Shown here piece after piece: positions 9,593-18,617 of a stretch of 64,000 nt of DNA. The translations under genes were made by a program, and so were the position numbers. Source of the DNA: CAVSRC01 sp963781775. Lineage in GTDB: Bacteria > Pseudomonadota > Alphaproteobacteria > Rhizobiales > Kaistiaceae. The stretch is from positions 161,546 to 225,545 of the forward strand of contig CAWAHE010000016.1 in the NCBI GenBank assembly GCA_963781775.1. Reading direction: 5' to 3'. Position 1 is the first letter of the stretch, and every line of letters begins with the position of its first letter. The notes beneath the pieces are model-generated. The model was given only the letters and a program-made list of their open reading frames with translations. It had not been told where the DNA came from and did no database searches.

Positions 9593-9950
9593 CAGCTCGC
9601 GGACCTATCCTGGCCTTCCACCATCGTCCGCCCGCTCCGCCTCTTCGCCCGGCCCGAGCCGGTCGAAGCGGTCGCCGAAGTGCCCGACGGTCCGCCGGCC
9701 CGCTTCCGCTGGCGGCGCGCGCTCTATCACGTCGCCCGCGCCGAAGGACCGGAACGCATCGCCGCCGAATGGTGGCGCGACGACGACCTCACCCGCGACT
9801 ATTTCCGCGTCGAGGACGACGCGGGCCACCGCTTCTGGCTATTCCGCGAAGGCCTTTACGGCCGCGAGACCACGGCCCCGCGCTGGTACATGCACGGGGT
9901 TTTCGCATGATCGCATGTTCTCATTTCGCCACGAAGCGGAAGACTCTCGC

Positions 9951-10035
9951 CCCCTCTCCCATGGGGAGAGGGCTTTCGGCCTTGGCGACGCAGGTCCCGA
10001 AGGGACCGAGGCGTTTAAGGCGAAAGGGTGAGGGG
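9951..10035. repeat. palindromic repeat after imuB
   Basis: CCCTCTCCC-atg-GGGAGAGGG (9952-9972 region) is followed by GGTCCC-gaa-GGGACC and the tail AAAGGGTGAGGGG. It is the same family as the copies inside the cassette genes and lies in the gap between imuB and the convergent gene at 10054. Confidence 0.7.
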
Positions 10036-10053
10036 TTATGTGCCTCTCGTGAC

Positions 10054-10560
10054 CTAAAGCTGCGACAGCACGAAGTCGGTGCGCGCCACCATGCTGCCCA
10101 CCGCAGGCTTGTCGTCGAGCGTGATCTTCAGCGTCCCGTTGCCGGTGTTGACGATCGTCATCTTGGCGGTGGTGTCGCCGTTGACCGGCTTCGGCCAGGT
10201 GATGGTCAGCCGCACCGTGTCGCCGCTGCGCTTGCCCGACAGGTGCGCCGGCCCGACATCGTCGCCGATATAGGTGCCGCTATAGCGACCGGTGTTCGGG
10301 TCGAAGGTCAGGTCGGCCGAGATCGCCCGGCCGATGAGCCCGGCATTGCAATGGCCGCGGATCGAAATGTGGGTGTCGTCCGGCGCGCCGGTGACCTGGC
10401 AGCTGACGTTCAGCGTGCGGCCCTTGTCGATGACGGTGGCCGAGCCGGACCAGGCGCCCTGGAAACGGTCGAGGAAGGGACGCTCCGCAGCCTGCGCCGG
10501 CATGGCGAGCGCGCCGAGCAGGATGGCGCCGGCGAACAGCGCGCGCGAGGGGGATTTCAT
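10054..10560 (-). CDS. exported hypothetical protein
   Basis: This is a 168-residue protein with a signal peptide (MKSPSRALFAGAILLGALAM, then PAQA). The mature part begins ERPFLDRFQGAWSGSATVI and contains many alternating beta-strand-like stretches (GRYSGTYIGDDVGPAHLSG, TVRLTITWPKPVNGD). The small beta-barrel, lipocalin-like look fits a family often seen as conserved exported proteins in Hyphomicrobiales; I do not know a function. ATG 10560 is preceded by GGAGAG; a TTG two codons earlier is possible. It sits on the minus strand between imuB and dnaE2, which are normally adjacent, so it separates the cassette. Confidence 0.75.
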   Translation of the reverse strand: MKSPSRALFAGAILLGALAMPAQAAERPFLDRFQGAWSGSATVIDKGRTLNVSCQVTGAPDDTHISIRGHCNAGLIGRAISADLTFDPNTGRYSGTYIGDDVGPAHLSGKRSGDTVRLTITWPKPVNGDTTAKMTIVNTGNGTLKITLDDKPAVGSMVARTDFVLSQL

Positions 10561-10736
10561 GGTCAATATCTCTCCGGCCCTCCCGAGCGGAAGGCTGAAC
10601 GGGGTGGATTGAATAAGGGTTCGGCGCCCTTTCGCGGGTCAGGCAGGCGAAAGTGTGACCGGCAATCCCGCCGCGACCTTTTGTCCACCAACGTGGTTAA
10701 GTCGGTCCGGTTCCGTTGGCGCGTGGGGATATCTCC

Positions 10737-13700
10737 ATGACCGCCTTCGCCGAACTCGCCGTCACCACCAATTTCTCCTTCCTGCATGGCGGCTCGCATC
10801 CGGAGGAACTGGCCTTCGCCGCGGCGGCGCTGGGGCTTGCCGGCATCGCCGTCACCGACCGCAACACGCTCGCCGGCGTCGTGCGCGGCCATCTCGCCGC
10901 CAAGGAAGCCGGGCTCCGCTACGCCGTCGGCTGCCGCCTCACCTTTCGTAACCGGACCCCCGACATCCTTGCCTGGCCAACCGACCGCGCCGCCTATGGC
11001 CGCCTCTGCCGGCTGCTCACCCTCGGCAATCGCCGCGCACCCAAGGGCGAATGCCATCTCGATCTCGTCGATCTCCTCGAATGGGGCGACGGCCTGCTGC
11101 TCGGCGTTGTGCCGGACCGTCTCGACGAAACGCTCGAGTCCACCCTCGCCGCCCTCCGCGACGCCTTCCCCGGCAACGTCCATCTCATGCTGCGTCGCGA
11201 GCATGGCGCGAGCGACCATCGCCGCATGACCCTGCTGGCGCGTCTCGGCAATCGCTTCGCCGTGCCGCTCGTCGCCACCAACGACGTGCTCTACCACGTG
11301 CCCGAGCGCCGCCGGCTACAGGACGTCGTCACCTGCATCCGCGAGCATGAGGTCCTTGCCACCGCCGGCCGGCTGCTCGCCGCCAATGCCGAGCGCCACC
11401 TCAAGCCCGCAGATGAGATGGCGCGCCTGTTCCGCGACTTTCCCGAGGCCGTCGCCACATCCACTGCGCTCTTCGAGCGTCTCGCCTTCTCGCTCGAGGA
11501 ACTGCGCTACCAGTATCCCGACGAACCGTCTGGCGACGCCGCCAGCCCCCAGGAGGCGCTGGTCAGGCTGACGGAAGAAGGCGCCCGCACCCGTTTTCCG
11601 CACGGCGTGCCGGAGAAGATCCGCGACATTCTCGATCACGAACTGGCGCTGATCGGCAAGCTGCATTTCGCCGCCTATTTCCTCACCGTCCACGACATCA
11701 TCCGCTTCGCCCGTAGCCGAGAAATCCTCTGCCAGGGTCGCGGCTCGGCCGCCAATTCCGCCGTCTGCTATTGCCTCGGCATCACCGAGGTGAATCCGGA
11801 GACCTGCGGGCTCCTTTTCGAGCGTTTCATCTCCGAGGAGCGTGGCGAGCCGCCCGACATCGACGTCGATTTCGAGCACGAGCGGCGCGAGGAGGTGATG
11901 CAGTACATCTACAACAAGTATGGCCGCGAGCGCGCCGGCCTTGCCGCCACCGTCATCACCTATCGCTCGCGCTCGGCCGTGCGCGAGGTCGGCAAGGTCT
12001 TCGGCCTGTCGGAGGATGCCGCCGGCGCATTGTCAGGCACCGTCTGGGGCTGGTCGTCGGGCGGCGTGCGCACCGAGGACGTGCGGCGGATCGGCATGGA
12101 TCCGCAGGAAAAGACCATGGCCGAGGTCATGGCCTATGCGAAGGAGATCGGCGGCTTCCCGCGCCACCTCTCGCAGCACGTCGGCGGCTTCGTCATGACC
12201 CGCGACCGGCTCGACGAGATGTGCCCGATCATGAATGCCGCGATGGACGATCGCACTACCGTCGAGTGGGACAAGAACGATCTCGACGCCCTCGGCATCC
12301 TCAAGGTCGACGTGCTGGCGCTCGGCATGCTGTCCTGCATCCGCCGCGCATTCGACTTCATGCGCGTCCATTACGGCGATGCGCCGACTCTGGCCACGAT
12401 CCAGGACGAGGACCCCGCCGTCTATCGCATGTTGCAGAAGGCCGATTCGGTCGGCGTCTTCCAGGTCGAGAGCCGCGCGCAGATGTCGATGCTGCCGCGC
12501 CTCAGGCCGAAGGAATTCTACGACCTCGTCATCGAGGTGGCGATCGTGCGCCCCGGCCCGATCCAGGGCGACATGGTGCATCCTTATCTGCGCCGCCGCT
12601 CCGGCATCGAGACCGTTATCTACCCTTCGCCGGCGCCTCAGTTCGGCAAGGCCAACGAGCTGGAAGAAGTGCTCGGCAAGACCCTCGGCGTGCCGCTCTT
12701 CCAGGAGCAGGCGATGAAGATCGCCATCGTCGCCGCTGGCTTCACGCCGGGCGAGGCCGACAGGCTGCGCCGCGCCATGGCGACCTTCAAGCGCGTCGGC
12801 ACCATCGGCACCTTCCAGAAGAAGATGGTCGAGGGCATGGTCGCCCGCGGCTACGACCGGGACTTCGCCGAGCGCTGCTTCCACCAGATCGAGGGCTTCG
12901 GCGAATACGGCTTCCCAGAGAGCCACGCGGCGAGCTTCGCGCTGCTGGTCTATGCCTCCGCCTGGCTCAAGTGCCACTACCCGGATGTCTTCTGCGCCGC
13001 GCTGTTGAACGCTCAGCCGATGGGCTTCTACGCGCCGGCCCAGATCGTGCGCGACGCGACACGCCACGGCGTCACCGTGCTGCCGCCGGACATCAACGCC
13101 TCCGACTGGGACTCGTCGCTCGAGCCGCTCATCGATGCGGATGCGTCCAGAGCCTCCAGCGGGCAAGTGCCCGCCGGCCGGTCAGGCCGCCCTCGCGGAG
13201 GCCATGACCCCCGACTTGATCGGAGGGAATTGGCCGTGAGCGGGATAATGACGGGGGAGGAAGGATTGTCCCGATTTGCGTCCAGCAAATCGGACTTGGC
13301 AATCCAGGAGGGGGGTCATGGCACGTCTTCGGCAATACCACTCTCCCTGGGAGGGAACGCAAGCCAAGTCACGCCGGAGAAGACACGCACGCATCCGGAT
13401 TCACCGCGTGGCGATATCGCCGTATCGCCGGACACGCCCCCCATCCCTCCCCGTTCCGGGGAGGGGGACCGCCCGCAGGGCGGTGGGTGGGGTCGGCCCC
13501 CAACATCCGCACCACCCATGCCGTCCGCCTCGGTCTCCGCCAGATCAAGGGCTTCCGCGAGGACGACGCCAGGGCGCTGATGGCGGCCCGTGCCGGCGGC
13601 TACGATTCGGTCCGCGACCTGTGGCTGCGCACCGGCCTCACCCGCGCGGCGATCGAGCGCCTCGCCGATGGCGATGCCTTCCGCTCCATCGGCCTCGACC

Positions 13701-14419
13701 GGCGCGATGCGCTGTGGGCGGCGCGCGGGCTTGGCGGTGGGGGCACACGCGATCGCCTGCCGCTCTTCGATGTTGCCGCCCATGGCGATGTCACGCGCGA
13801 GCCGGATTTCGCCCTGCCGCCCATGCCGGTCGGCGAGCACGTGGTCAACGACTACCGCTATCTGCATCTGTCGCTGAAGGCGCACCCGCTCTCGTTCCTG
13901 CGCGCGCGTCTTGCCGCCCGCCGCGTCATCGCCAATGCGATGCTGCGCGAGACGCCGAACAACCACATTGTGACGGTCACCGGCCTGGTCATCATTCGCC
14001 AGCGGCCGGGCACCGCCAAGGGCGTCATCTTCATGACGCTGGAGGACGAGACCGACATCGCCAACGCCATCGTCTGGCCGAAGGTGTTCGAGCGCTTCCG
14101 CCCGATCGTGCTCGGCGCCCGCCTGGTCGCGGTCACCGGCAAGGTGCAGAGCGAGAGCGGCGTCATCCATGTCGTCGCCAACAAGCTCGAGGACCTGACG
14201 CCGATGCTCGCCGCCCTGTCGGAAGATGCCGGCGATCTCTCCGCGCTCGCCCGCGCCGACGAGGTGCGCCGCCCCGGCGTCGACAATCGCGACAAGGTCG
14301 ACATGCGCCATCCGCGCATGGTGCGCTTCTTCAAGGAGCAGCCATCGCTCGCCACCGACCTTGCCAAGCTCTCCGCCGCCACCGGCAAGGTCATGCCCAA
14401 GGGCCGCAACTTCCACTGA
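10737..14419 (+). pseudogene. dnaE2: DnaE2/ImuC error-prone DNA polymerase III alpha, split by repeat insertion and frameshift
   Basis: ATG 10737 (MTAFAELAVTTNFSFLHGG) has GGGGA upstream. Codons 1 to about 798 give the PHP domain and the polymerase core, including PDIDVDFEHERREEVMQYIY (catalytic aspartates), GQGRGSAANSAVCY-like nucleotide-site residues and FGEYGFPESHAASFALLVY. After DINASDWDSSLEP at about 13130 come about 375 bp of repeat-derived sequence. The HhH and OB-fold C-terminus (NIRTTHAVRLGLRQIKGF ... KVMPKGRNFH) then resumes at about 13505 in a different frame and ends at 14419. The first frame stops at 13580. The core polymerase could still be made without its C-terminal 300 residues; the intact enzyme could not. 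Confidence 0.85.
13131..13505. repeat. cluster of palindromic repeats inserted in dnaE2
   Basis: At least three units lie in tandem. 13131-13245 contains GCGGGC-aagt-GCCCGC. 13250-13322 contains CGATTTGC-(loop)-GCAAATCG, a GGGGGG tract and a TCATGGCAC end, matching the copy at 9508-9592. 13436-13500 contains CCCTCCCCG-ttc-CGGGGAGGG and CCGCCC-gca-GGGCGG. Related polymerases have only about ten residues here, so the whole stretch looks inserted. It has no stop in the upstream frame. Confidence 0.7.
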
Positions 14420-14474
14420 CCGCCGCATCGCCGGCCACGCGCGAAGCCGCGCCGATTTTCGCCGCGCGGCGCAC

Positions 14475-14505
14475 TTGTCGTACAACTATGGAATTTGTAC
14501 GATCA
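14475..14505. promoter_or_regulatory. paired operator-like sites upstream of the TRAP operon
   Basis: TTGTCGTACAA (14475-14485) and TTGTACGATCA (14495-14505) are two copies of one near-palindrome, TTGTACGACAA, in opposite orientation, ten bases apart. They lie 105-135 bp before the TRAP binding-protein gene. The shape resembles operators of GntR-family (FCD) regulators, which often control TRAP loci, but no such regulator gene is adjacent in this window. Confidence 0.45.
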
Positions 14506-14609
14506 CTTTGGCGATGGCCATCCGGTCCATCGTTGAAAATGCTGTCACGGCGCCGGCCGCGCGCACCCTGGGAGGGGGAGCGGCCGGGACCAGAGGGAGG
14601 GATGCCGGC

Positions 14610-15599
14610 ATGTCAGGGAAGACCAACAGGTGGAATCTGTTCGGCTGGGCGGGTGCGGCGCTTGTCGCCGCCGGACTGTCCGTCGCCTCGTCCGCGCAAG
14701 CGGTCGAACTCAAATGGGCGCACGTCTATGAGCCCGACGCTTCCTACCATACGTGGGCCCTGTGGGCCGCCGACCAGATCCGCGAAAAGACCGCGGGTCG
14801 CGTCGACATCAAGGTCTATCCGTCGTCTTCGCTTGGCAAGGAAGAGGACATCAACGAAGGCCTGTCCATCGGTTCGGTCGACATCATCTACACCGGCGCC
14901 AACTTCGCCGAGCGCGACTACGGACCGATCGCCATCTCCGACTATCCCTTCGCGCTGCGCGACTACGATCACTGGAAATCGTACCGCGGCAGCGATCTCT
15001 TCAAGGAACTGTCCGACGGCTACAAGGACGCCACCGGCCACACCGTCATGGCGCTCACCTACTACGGCGCCCGCCACGTCACCTCGAACAAGCCGATCCT
15101 CAAGCCCGCGGACATGAAGGGCCTCAAGATCCGCGTGCCGAACTCGCCGGTCATGGTGATGTTCCCGAACGCCACCGGGGCCAACCCGGTGCCGATGGCT
15201 TTCTCCGAGGTCTATCTCGCCCTTCAGCAACACGTGGTCGATGCCGAGGAGAACCCGCTGCCGACCATCAAGTTCAAGAAGTTCTACGAGGTCCAGTCGA
15301 ACATCAATCTGACCGGCCACATCACCAACTCGTTGCTGACCATCGTGTCGGGTTCGGCGATGGATAAGATCAGCCCGGAGGACCAGAAGGTGCTCGAGGC
15401 CGTTCTCAAGGAGGCCGCCGACAAGTGCTCGGAGGACATCAACAAGCAGGAGAACGAGCTCGCCGACTGGTTCAAGGCGCAGGGCGTCGCCGTCAACGTC
15501 GTCGACAAGGGGCCGTTCCGCGAGGCCGTGCAGAAGGTCATGACGCCGGACGCGGTACCTTACACCGAGGAGCAGTGGAAGCGCCTGCAGGCCCTCTGA
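14610..15599 (+). CDS. TRAP transporter solute-binding protein (DctP family)
   Basis: This is the periplasmic receptor of a tripartite ATP-independent transporter. The 329-residue product has a signal peptide (hydrophobic run GWAGAALVAAGLSVASSAQA). It has the DctP fold signatures WAHVYEPDASYHTWALWAAD, IKVYPSSSLGKEEDINEGL, the conserved arginine region MKGLKIRVPNSPVMV and EVYLALQQHVVDAEENPLPT. ATG 14610 is used because GAGGGAGGG lies eight bases upstream and the signal peptide begins here. The two membrane subunits follow directly. The ligand is likely an organic acid (C4-dicarboxylate or sugar acid), inferred only from the family. Confidence 0.92.
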   Translation: MSGKTNRWNLFGWAGAALVAAGLSVASSAQAVELKWAHVYEPDASYHTWALWAADQIREKTAGRVDIKVYPSSSLGKEEDINEGLSIGSVDIIYTGANFAERDYGPIAISDYPFALRDYDHWKSYRGSDLFKELSDGYKDATGHTVMALTYYGARHVTSNKPILKPADMKGLKIRVPNSPVMVMFPNATGANPVPMAFSEVYLALQQHVVDAEENPLPTIKFKKFYEVQSNINLTGHITNSLLTIVSGSAMDKISPEDQKVLEAVLKEAADKCSEDINKQENELADWFKAQGVAVNVVDKGPFREAVQKVMTPDAVPYTEEQWKRLQAL

Positions 15600-15625
15600 C
15601 GTCGCGACAGCACGCGGGGGCCCGG

Positions 15626-16180
15626 GTGGAAAAACCGCCTGAAAGCGGGGGAGCGCGTTCGGAGGGGGCGCGCTCCCCACCTGTCGATATTTCCGACATC
15701 AAGCCGATCGATGTGCCGGGGCTTGTCGCCTTCTGGCTGCTCGCGGTCATCGTCTTTCTTCAGTTCTTCACGCGCTACGTCCTCAACAATTCGCTCGGCT
15801 GGACCGAGGAGGTGGCGCGCTACGTGCTCATTCTCGTCGGCTTTCTCGGCGCGGTGACCTGCGCCCGCAAGGGCACGCATATCTTCCTCGAATTCTTCTA
15901 TCGCTATCTGTCGGCCGGCGTCGCCAAGGCCATGTCGATCATTGCCGAGCTGGTCACGCTCGTCTTCTACGGCTCAATGACGTGGCTCGCGGTCCGCCTC
16001 GCGCTGACGACGCGCCAGAAGATGATCTCGATCAACGTCCCGCGCAGCGTCGTTTACTGGATCGTGGCGCTGGCGCTGGCCGCCATGACCGTCCAGTCCG
16101 CCTTGTGGCTGATCCGCAAGTTCCGCCAGCGCGGCGAGGAAATCGTCGCATCCATCGAAGAACGCACGCTGGTGGAGTGA
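15626..16180 (+). CDS. TRAP transporter small permease (DctQ family)
   Basis: The 184-residue small membrane subunit carries four hydrophobic helices after a polar N-terminus. The helices include VAFWLLAVIVFLQFFTRYVL and YVLILVGFLGAVTCA, and the family motif GWTEEVARYVLI is present. GTG 15626 is the most likely start, after a GGGGG-rich site and 26 bp past the binding-protein stop; more upstream starts would overlap that gene. The stop is followed 10 bp later by the large permease, as in most TRAP operons. Confidence 0.9.
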   Translation: MEKPPESGGARSEGARSPPVDISDIKPIDVPGLVAFWLLAVIVFLQFFTRYVLNNSLGWTEEVARYVLILVGFLGAVTCARKGTHIFLEFFYRYLSAGVAKAMSIIAELVTLVFYGSMTWLAVRLALTTRQKMISINVPRSVVYWIVALALAAMTVQSALWLIRKFRQRGEEIVASIEERTLVE

Positions 16181-16190
16181 GCGAACGCCC

Positions 16191-17468
16191 ATGGCCCTGA
16201 TCCTGCTTTTCGTCATTCTCTTCGCGCTGATGATCATCGGCGCGCCGGTTGCCGTGGCGCTCGGCACCGCGTCGCTGGTCTTCGTCCTGCTCACCGGCAT
16301 TCCGTCGATGACGGTGCTTCACAACATGGTCAACGGCATCAACAGCTTTCCGCTGATCGCGGTGCCGTTCTTCATTCTTGCCGGCCACCTCATGAACACC
16401 GCCGGCATCACCACCAAGATCTTCAATTTCGCCCGTGCCGCGGTCGGCTGGATGCATGGCGGCCTCGGCCACGTGAACATCGGCGCCAGCGTCATCTTCG
16501 CCGGCATGTCTGGCGCGGCGGTCGCCGACGCCGGCGGTCTCGGCAATATCGAGATCAAGGCGATGCGCGACGCCGGCTACGACACCGATTTCTCGGTCGG
16601 CATCACAGCGGCCTCGTCGACCATCGGGCCGATCATCCCGCCGTCGCTGCCGCTGGTCATCTACGGCGTCATCGCCAATGCTTCCATCGGCCAGCTCTTC
16701 GCCGCCGGATTCATTCCCGGCCTGCTGATGGCCGTCTCGCTCATGGTCATGGTGTGGTGGTATGCCAAGCGGCGCGGCTATCCGCGCGACGAGCGCTTCG
16801 AGCTCCGCCGCTTCTTCATCACGCTGCTCGACGCGGCCATGCCGCTGTTCACGCCGGTCATCATCGTCGGCGGCATCCTGTCCGGCATCTTCACGCCGAC
16901 CGAGGCCGCCATCGCCGCCGTGGTCTACTCGCTGTTCCTCGGGTTGATCGTCTACCGCACGCTCAACTGGCGCAGCATCCTGCGCGTGTCGATGGATACG
17001 CTCGAGACCACCGCCGCCATCATGATGATCGTCGCCGCCTCGACCATCTTCGCGTGGATCCTCACCGCCAACCAGGTCGCCGAGCACTTCGCCTCGGTGC
17101 TGCTCGGCTTCACCGACAACCGCGTCATCATCCTGCTCGTGCTGACGGTGATCGTGCTGGTCATCGGCTGCTTCATGGAGACCATCGCCGCCATCACCAT
17201 CCTGGTGCCGGTGCTCCTGCCGATCGCGGTCAAGATCGGCGTCGATCCCGTCCACTTCGGCATCATCCTGGTGCTGAACCTGATGATCGGCCTGCTGACG
17301 CCACCGGTCGGCATGGTGCTCTACGTGCTGACCAAGGTCGCCAACGTGCCTTTCGAGCGCTGCGTCGTGGCGACCGCGCCATTCCTGATTCCGCTGGTTG
17401 TCGTGCTGATGCTGCTGACCTTCATCCCGTCGCTGTCGCTGTTCCTGCCGACGCTGCTCTACCGCTAG
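16191..17468 (+). CDS. TRAP transporter large permease (DctM family)
   Basis: This 425-residue integral membrane protein is the sodium- or proton-coupled transport subunit. It is hydrophobic throughout, about 12-13 helices, with DctM signatures PFFILAGHLMNTAGIT, ASVIFAGMSGAAVADAGGL, SSTIGPIIPPSLPLVIYG and LNLMIGLLTPPVGMVLYVL. The length is normal for the family. It is the last gene of the 14610-17468 operon and faces the orphan ABC permease gene 20 bp further on. Confidence 0.95.
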   Translation: MALILLFVILFALMIIGAPVAVALGTASLVFVLLTGIPSMTVLHNMVNGINSFPLIAVPFFILAGHLMNTAGITTKIFNFARAAVGWMHGGLGHVNIGASVIFAGMSGAAVADAGGLGNIEIKAMRDAGYDTDFSVGITAASSTIGPIIPPSLPLVIYGVIANASIGQLFAAGFIPGLLMAVSLMVMVWWYAKRRGYPRDERFELRRFFITLLDAAMPLFTPVIIVGGILSGIFTPTEAAIAAVVYSLFLGLIVYRTLNWRSILRVSMDTLETTAAIMMIVAASTIFAWILTANQVAEHFASVLLGFTDNRVIILLVLTVIVLVIGCFMETIAAITILVPVLLPIAVKIGVDPVHFGIILVLNLMIGLLTPPVGMVLYVLTKVANVPFERCVVATAPFLIPLVVVLMLLTFIPSLSLFLPTLLYR

Positions 17469-17487
17469 CCGCCCACACGCCGCCCCC

Positions 17488-18324
17488 TCACATCCCGTTG
17501 ACGGCCCCGCGCGTCATCATCTGGGCGAGGAACCGGCCGCCGAGCAGGAACACCAGCAGCGGCGGCAACGCCGCGATCAGCACGGCGGCGCTTTGCCCAC
17601 CGGTCCGCGCTCCGGTCAGCGCCGCCGTGATCGGCTGTTCGCTGCCGGCCGTGAACACCAGGCCGTAGAGGAGTTCGTTCCAGATCATGGTGAATTGCCA
17701 GATGACGGTCACCGCCAGAATGGGCACCGACAGCGGCAGGATGACCTTGCGGAAAATGCGCCAGAAGCCGGCGCCGTCGATGCGCGCCGCCTTGACGATG
17801 TCGTCGGGGATGCGTCGGAAATAGGCGGCGCAGAACAGGGTCGCGAACGAGATGCCCTGCACGCAATCGATCAGGATCAGGCCGTAGAACGAATTGTAGA
17901 GGCCGAGCCTGGACAGGATCAGCGCCCATGGCAGCAGCGATGTCTGGAAGGGCATGAACACGCCGACCACCATCACCAGCAGAATGAAGTTGGCGCCTCT
18001 GATGTTCCACTTGGCAAGGATGAACCCGTTCACGGCGCCGAGCGCCGTCGTGACGATCGTCGAGGGAATGACGATCTTCAGCGAATTGTAGAAGTTCGCC
18101 TTGATGCCGTTGCAGGTGCCGCTCACGCAGGCGTCGTTCCACACCCTGTCGAACGCATCGAACGAGAAGCGCTCCGGGAACGCGATCAAGCCGTCGCGGG
18201 CGACGTCCGCCGAGGTCCGGAACGCATTGAAGACCACGATCAGCGCCGGCAGCAGATAGATCGCCGCCGCGACGATCAGCGCGCCATAGATCAGCGTCCG
18301 CGAAACCAGCCAGCGCCTCGTCAT
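17488..18324 (-). CDS. sugar ABC transporter permease (MalG/UgpE type), orphan
   Basis: The 278-residue protein has six predicted helices and the binding-protein-dependent permease loop (DDIVKAARIDGAGFWRIFRK, then PL). It also has the start typical of carbohydrate permeases (YLLPALIVVFNAFRTSADVA). ATG 18324 is a reasonable start; a GTG at 18363 would add a short tail. A full ABC importer also needs a binding protein, a second permease and an ATPase, and none lies next to this gene on either side. It is either a remnant of a lost operon or works with a transporter encoded elsewhere. The frame is intact. Confidence 0.85.
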   Translation of the reverse strand: MTRRWLVSRTLIYGALIVAAAIYLLPALIVVFNAFRTSADVARDGLIAFPERFSFDAFDRVWNDACVSGTCNGIKANFYNSLKIVIPSTIVTTALGAVNGFILAKWNIRGANFILLVMVVGVFMPFQTSLLPWALILSRLGLYNSFYGLILIDCVQGISFATLFCAAYFRRIPDDIVKAARIDGAGFWRIFRKVILPLSVPILAVTVIWQFTMIWNELLYGLVFTAGSEQPITAALTGARTGGQSAAVLIAALPPLLVFLLGGRFLAQMMTRGAVNGM

Positions 18325-18617
18325 CGCGCCCGGATCGGTGCCGTCGGCGATTGCGGAACTCACGGTCAATGGTGGAATGACTCCAGGCGGGCGCACGGGA
18401 ACGATGCGTGGCCCACCGTCACCCGACCGAAGCCTCGATGCAAGGCCGGCCGCGGACACATCATCGCCGGACCGAATGAGCACAAAACGGCCGGGAAGGG
18501 AAAACGTATCGCCATCGCATGCGGGTCGCCCGCTGATCTGGTCTTGAGCCACATCAATGCCTACATTCAAAAATATGAATTTAGTCGACCCTTCGATCCG
18601 TCTAGGAGCAAACGTTG

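Larger units (their letters stand above)
8091..9910 (+). pseudogene. imuB: ImuB, Y-family polymerase-like protein, frameshifted
   Basis: ImuB is the inactive Y-family polymerase homologue that bridges ImuA, DnaE2 and the beta clamp. The start ATG 8091 has GGAGTGGG upstream. The first frame carries the family core (LPYLPTDRILRQL, GQALADARAMIPAL, LDITGCAHLFGGE, ...RDSHIPERAEAL). About residues 57-95 come from an in-frame double palindromic repeat. At about 9505-9595 a second repeat intervenes, and the true C-terminus (RPLRLFARPEPVEAV, GPPARFRWRRALY, APRWYMHGVFA) continues in another frame to 9910. Without frameshifting the product loses about its last 95 residues and reads through to 10031 in a wrong frame. 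A sequencing indel in the G6 tract is the main alternative. Confidence 0.8.

Noticed and set aside
10619..10633. Possible second SOS box before dnaE2 (GTTC-N7-TTTC)
   Set aside because: One half-site deviates, and the position overlaps the start region of the neighbouring gene. It is too weak to call.
7383..13505. The repeated palindromes as a CRISPR array
   Set aside because: Copies are kilobases apart, lie inside genes, differ in length and have no regular spacers; no cas genes are present.
14226..14609. N-terminal extension of the TRAP binding protein into the dnaE2 tail
   Set aside because: The extension would bury a clear signal peptide; the ribosome-binding site and ATG at 14610 explain the gene better.
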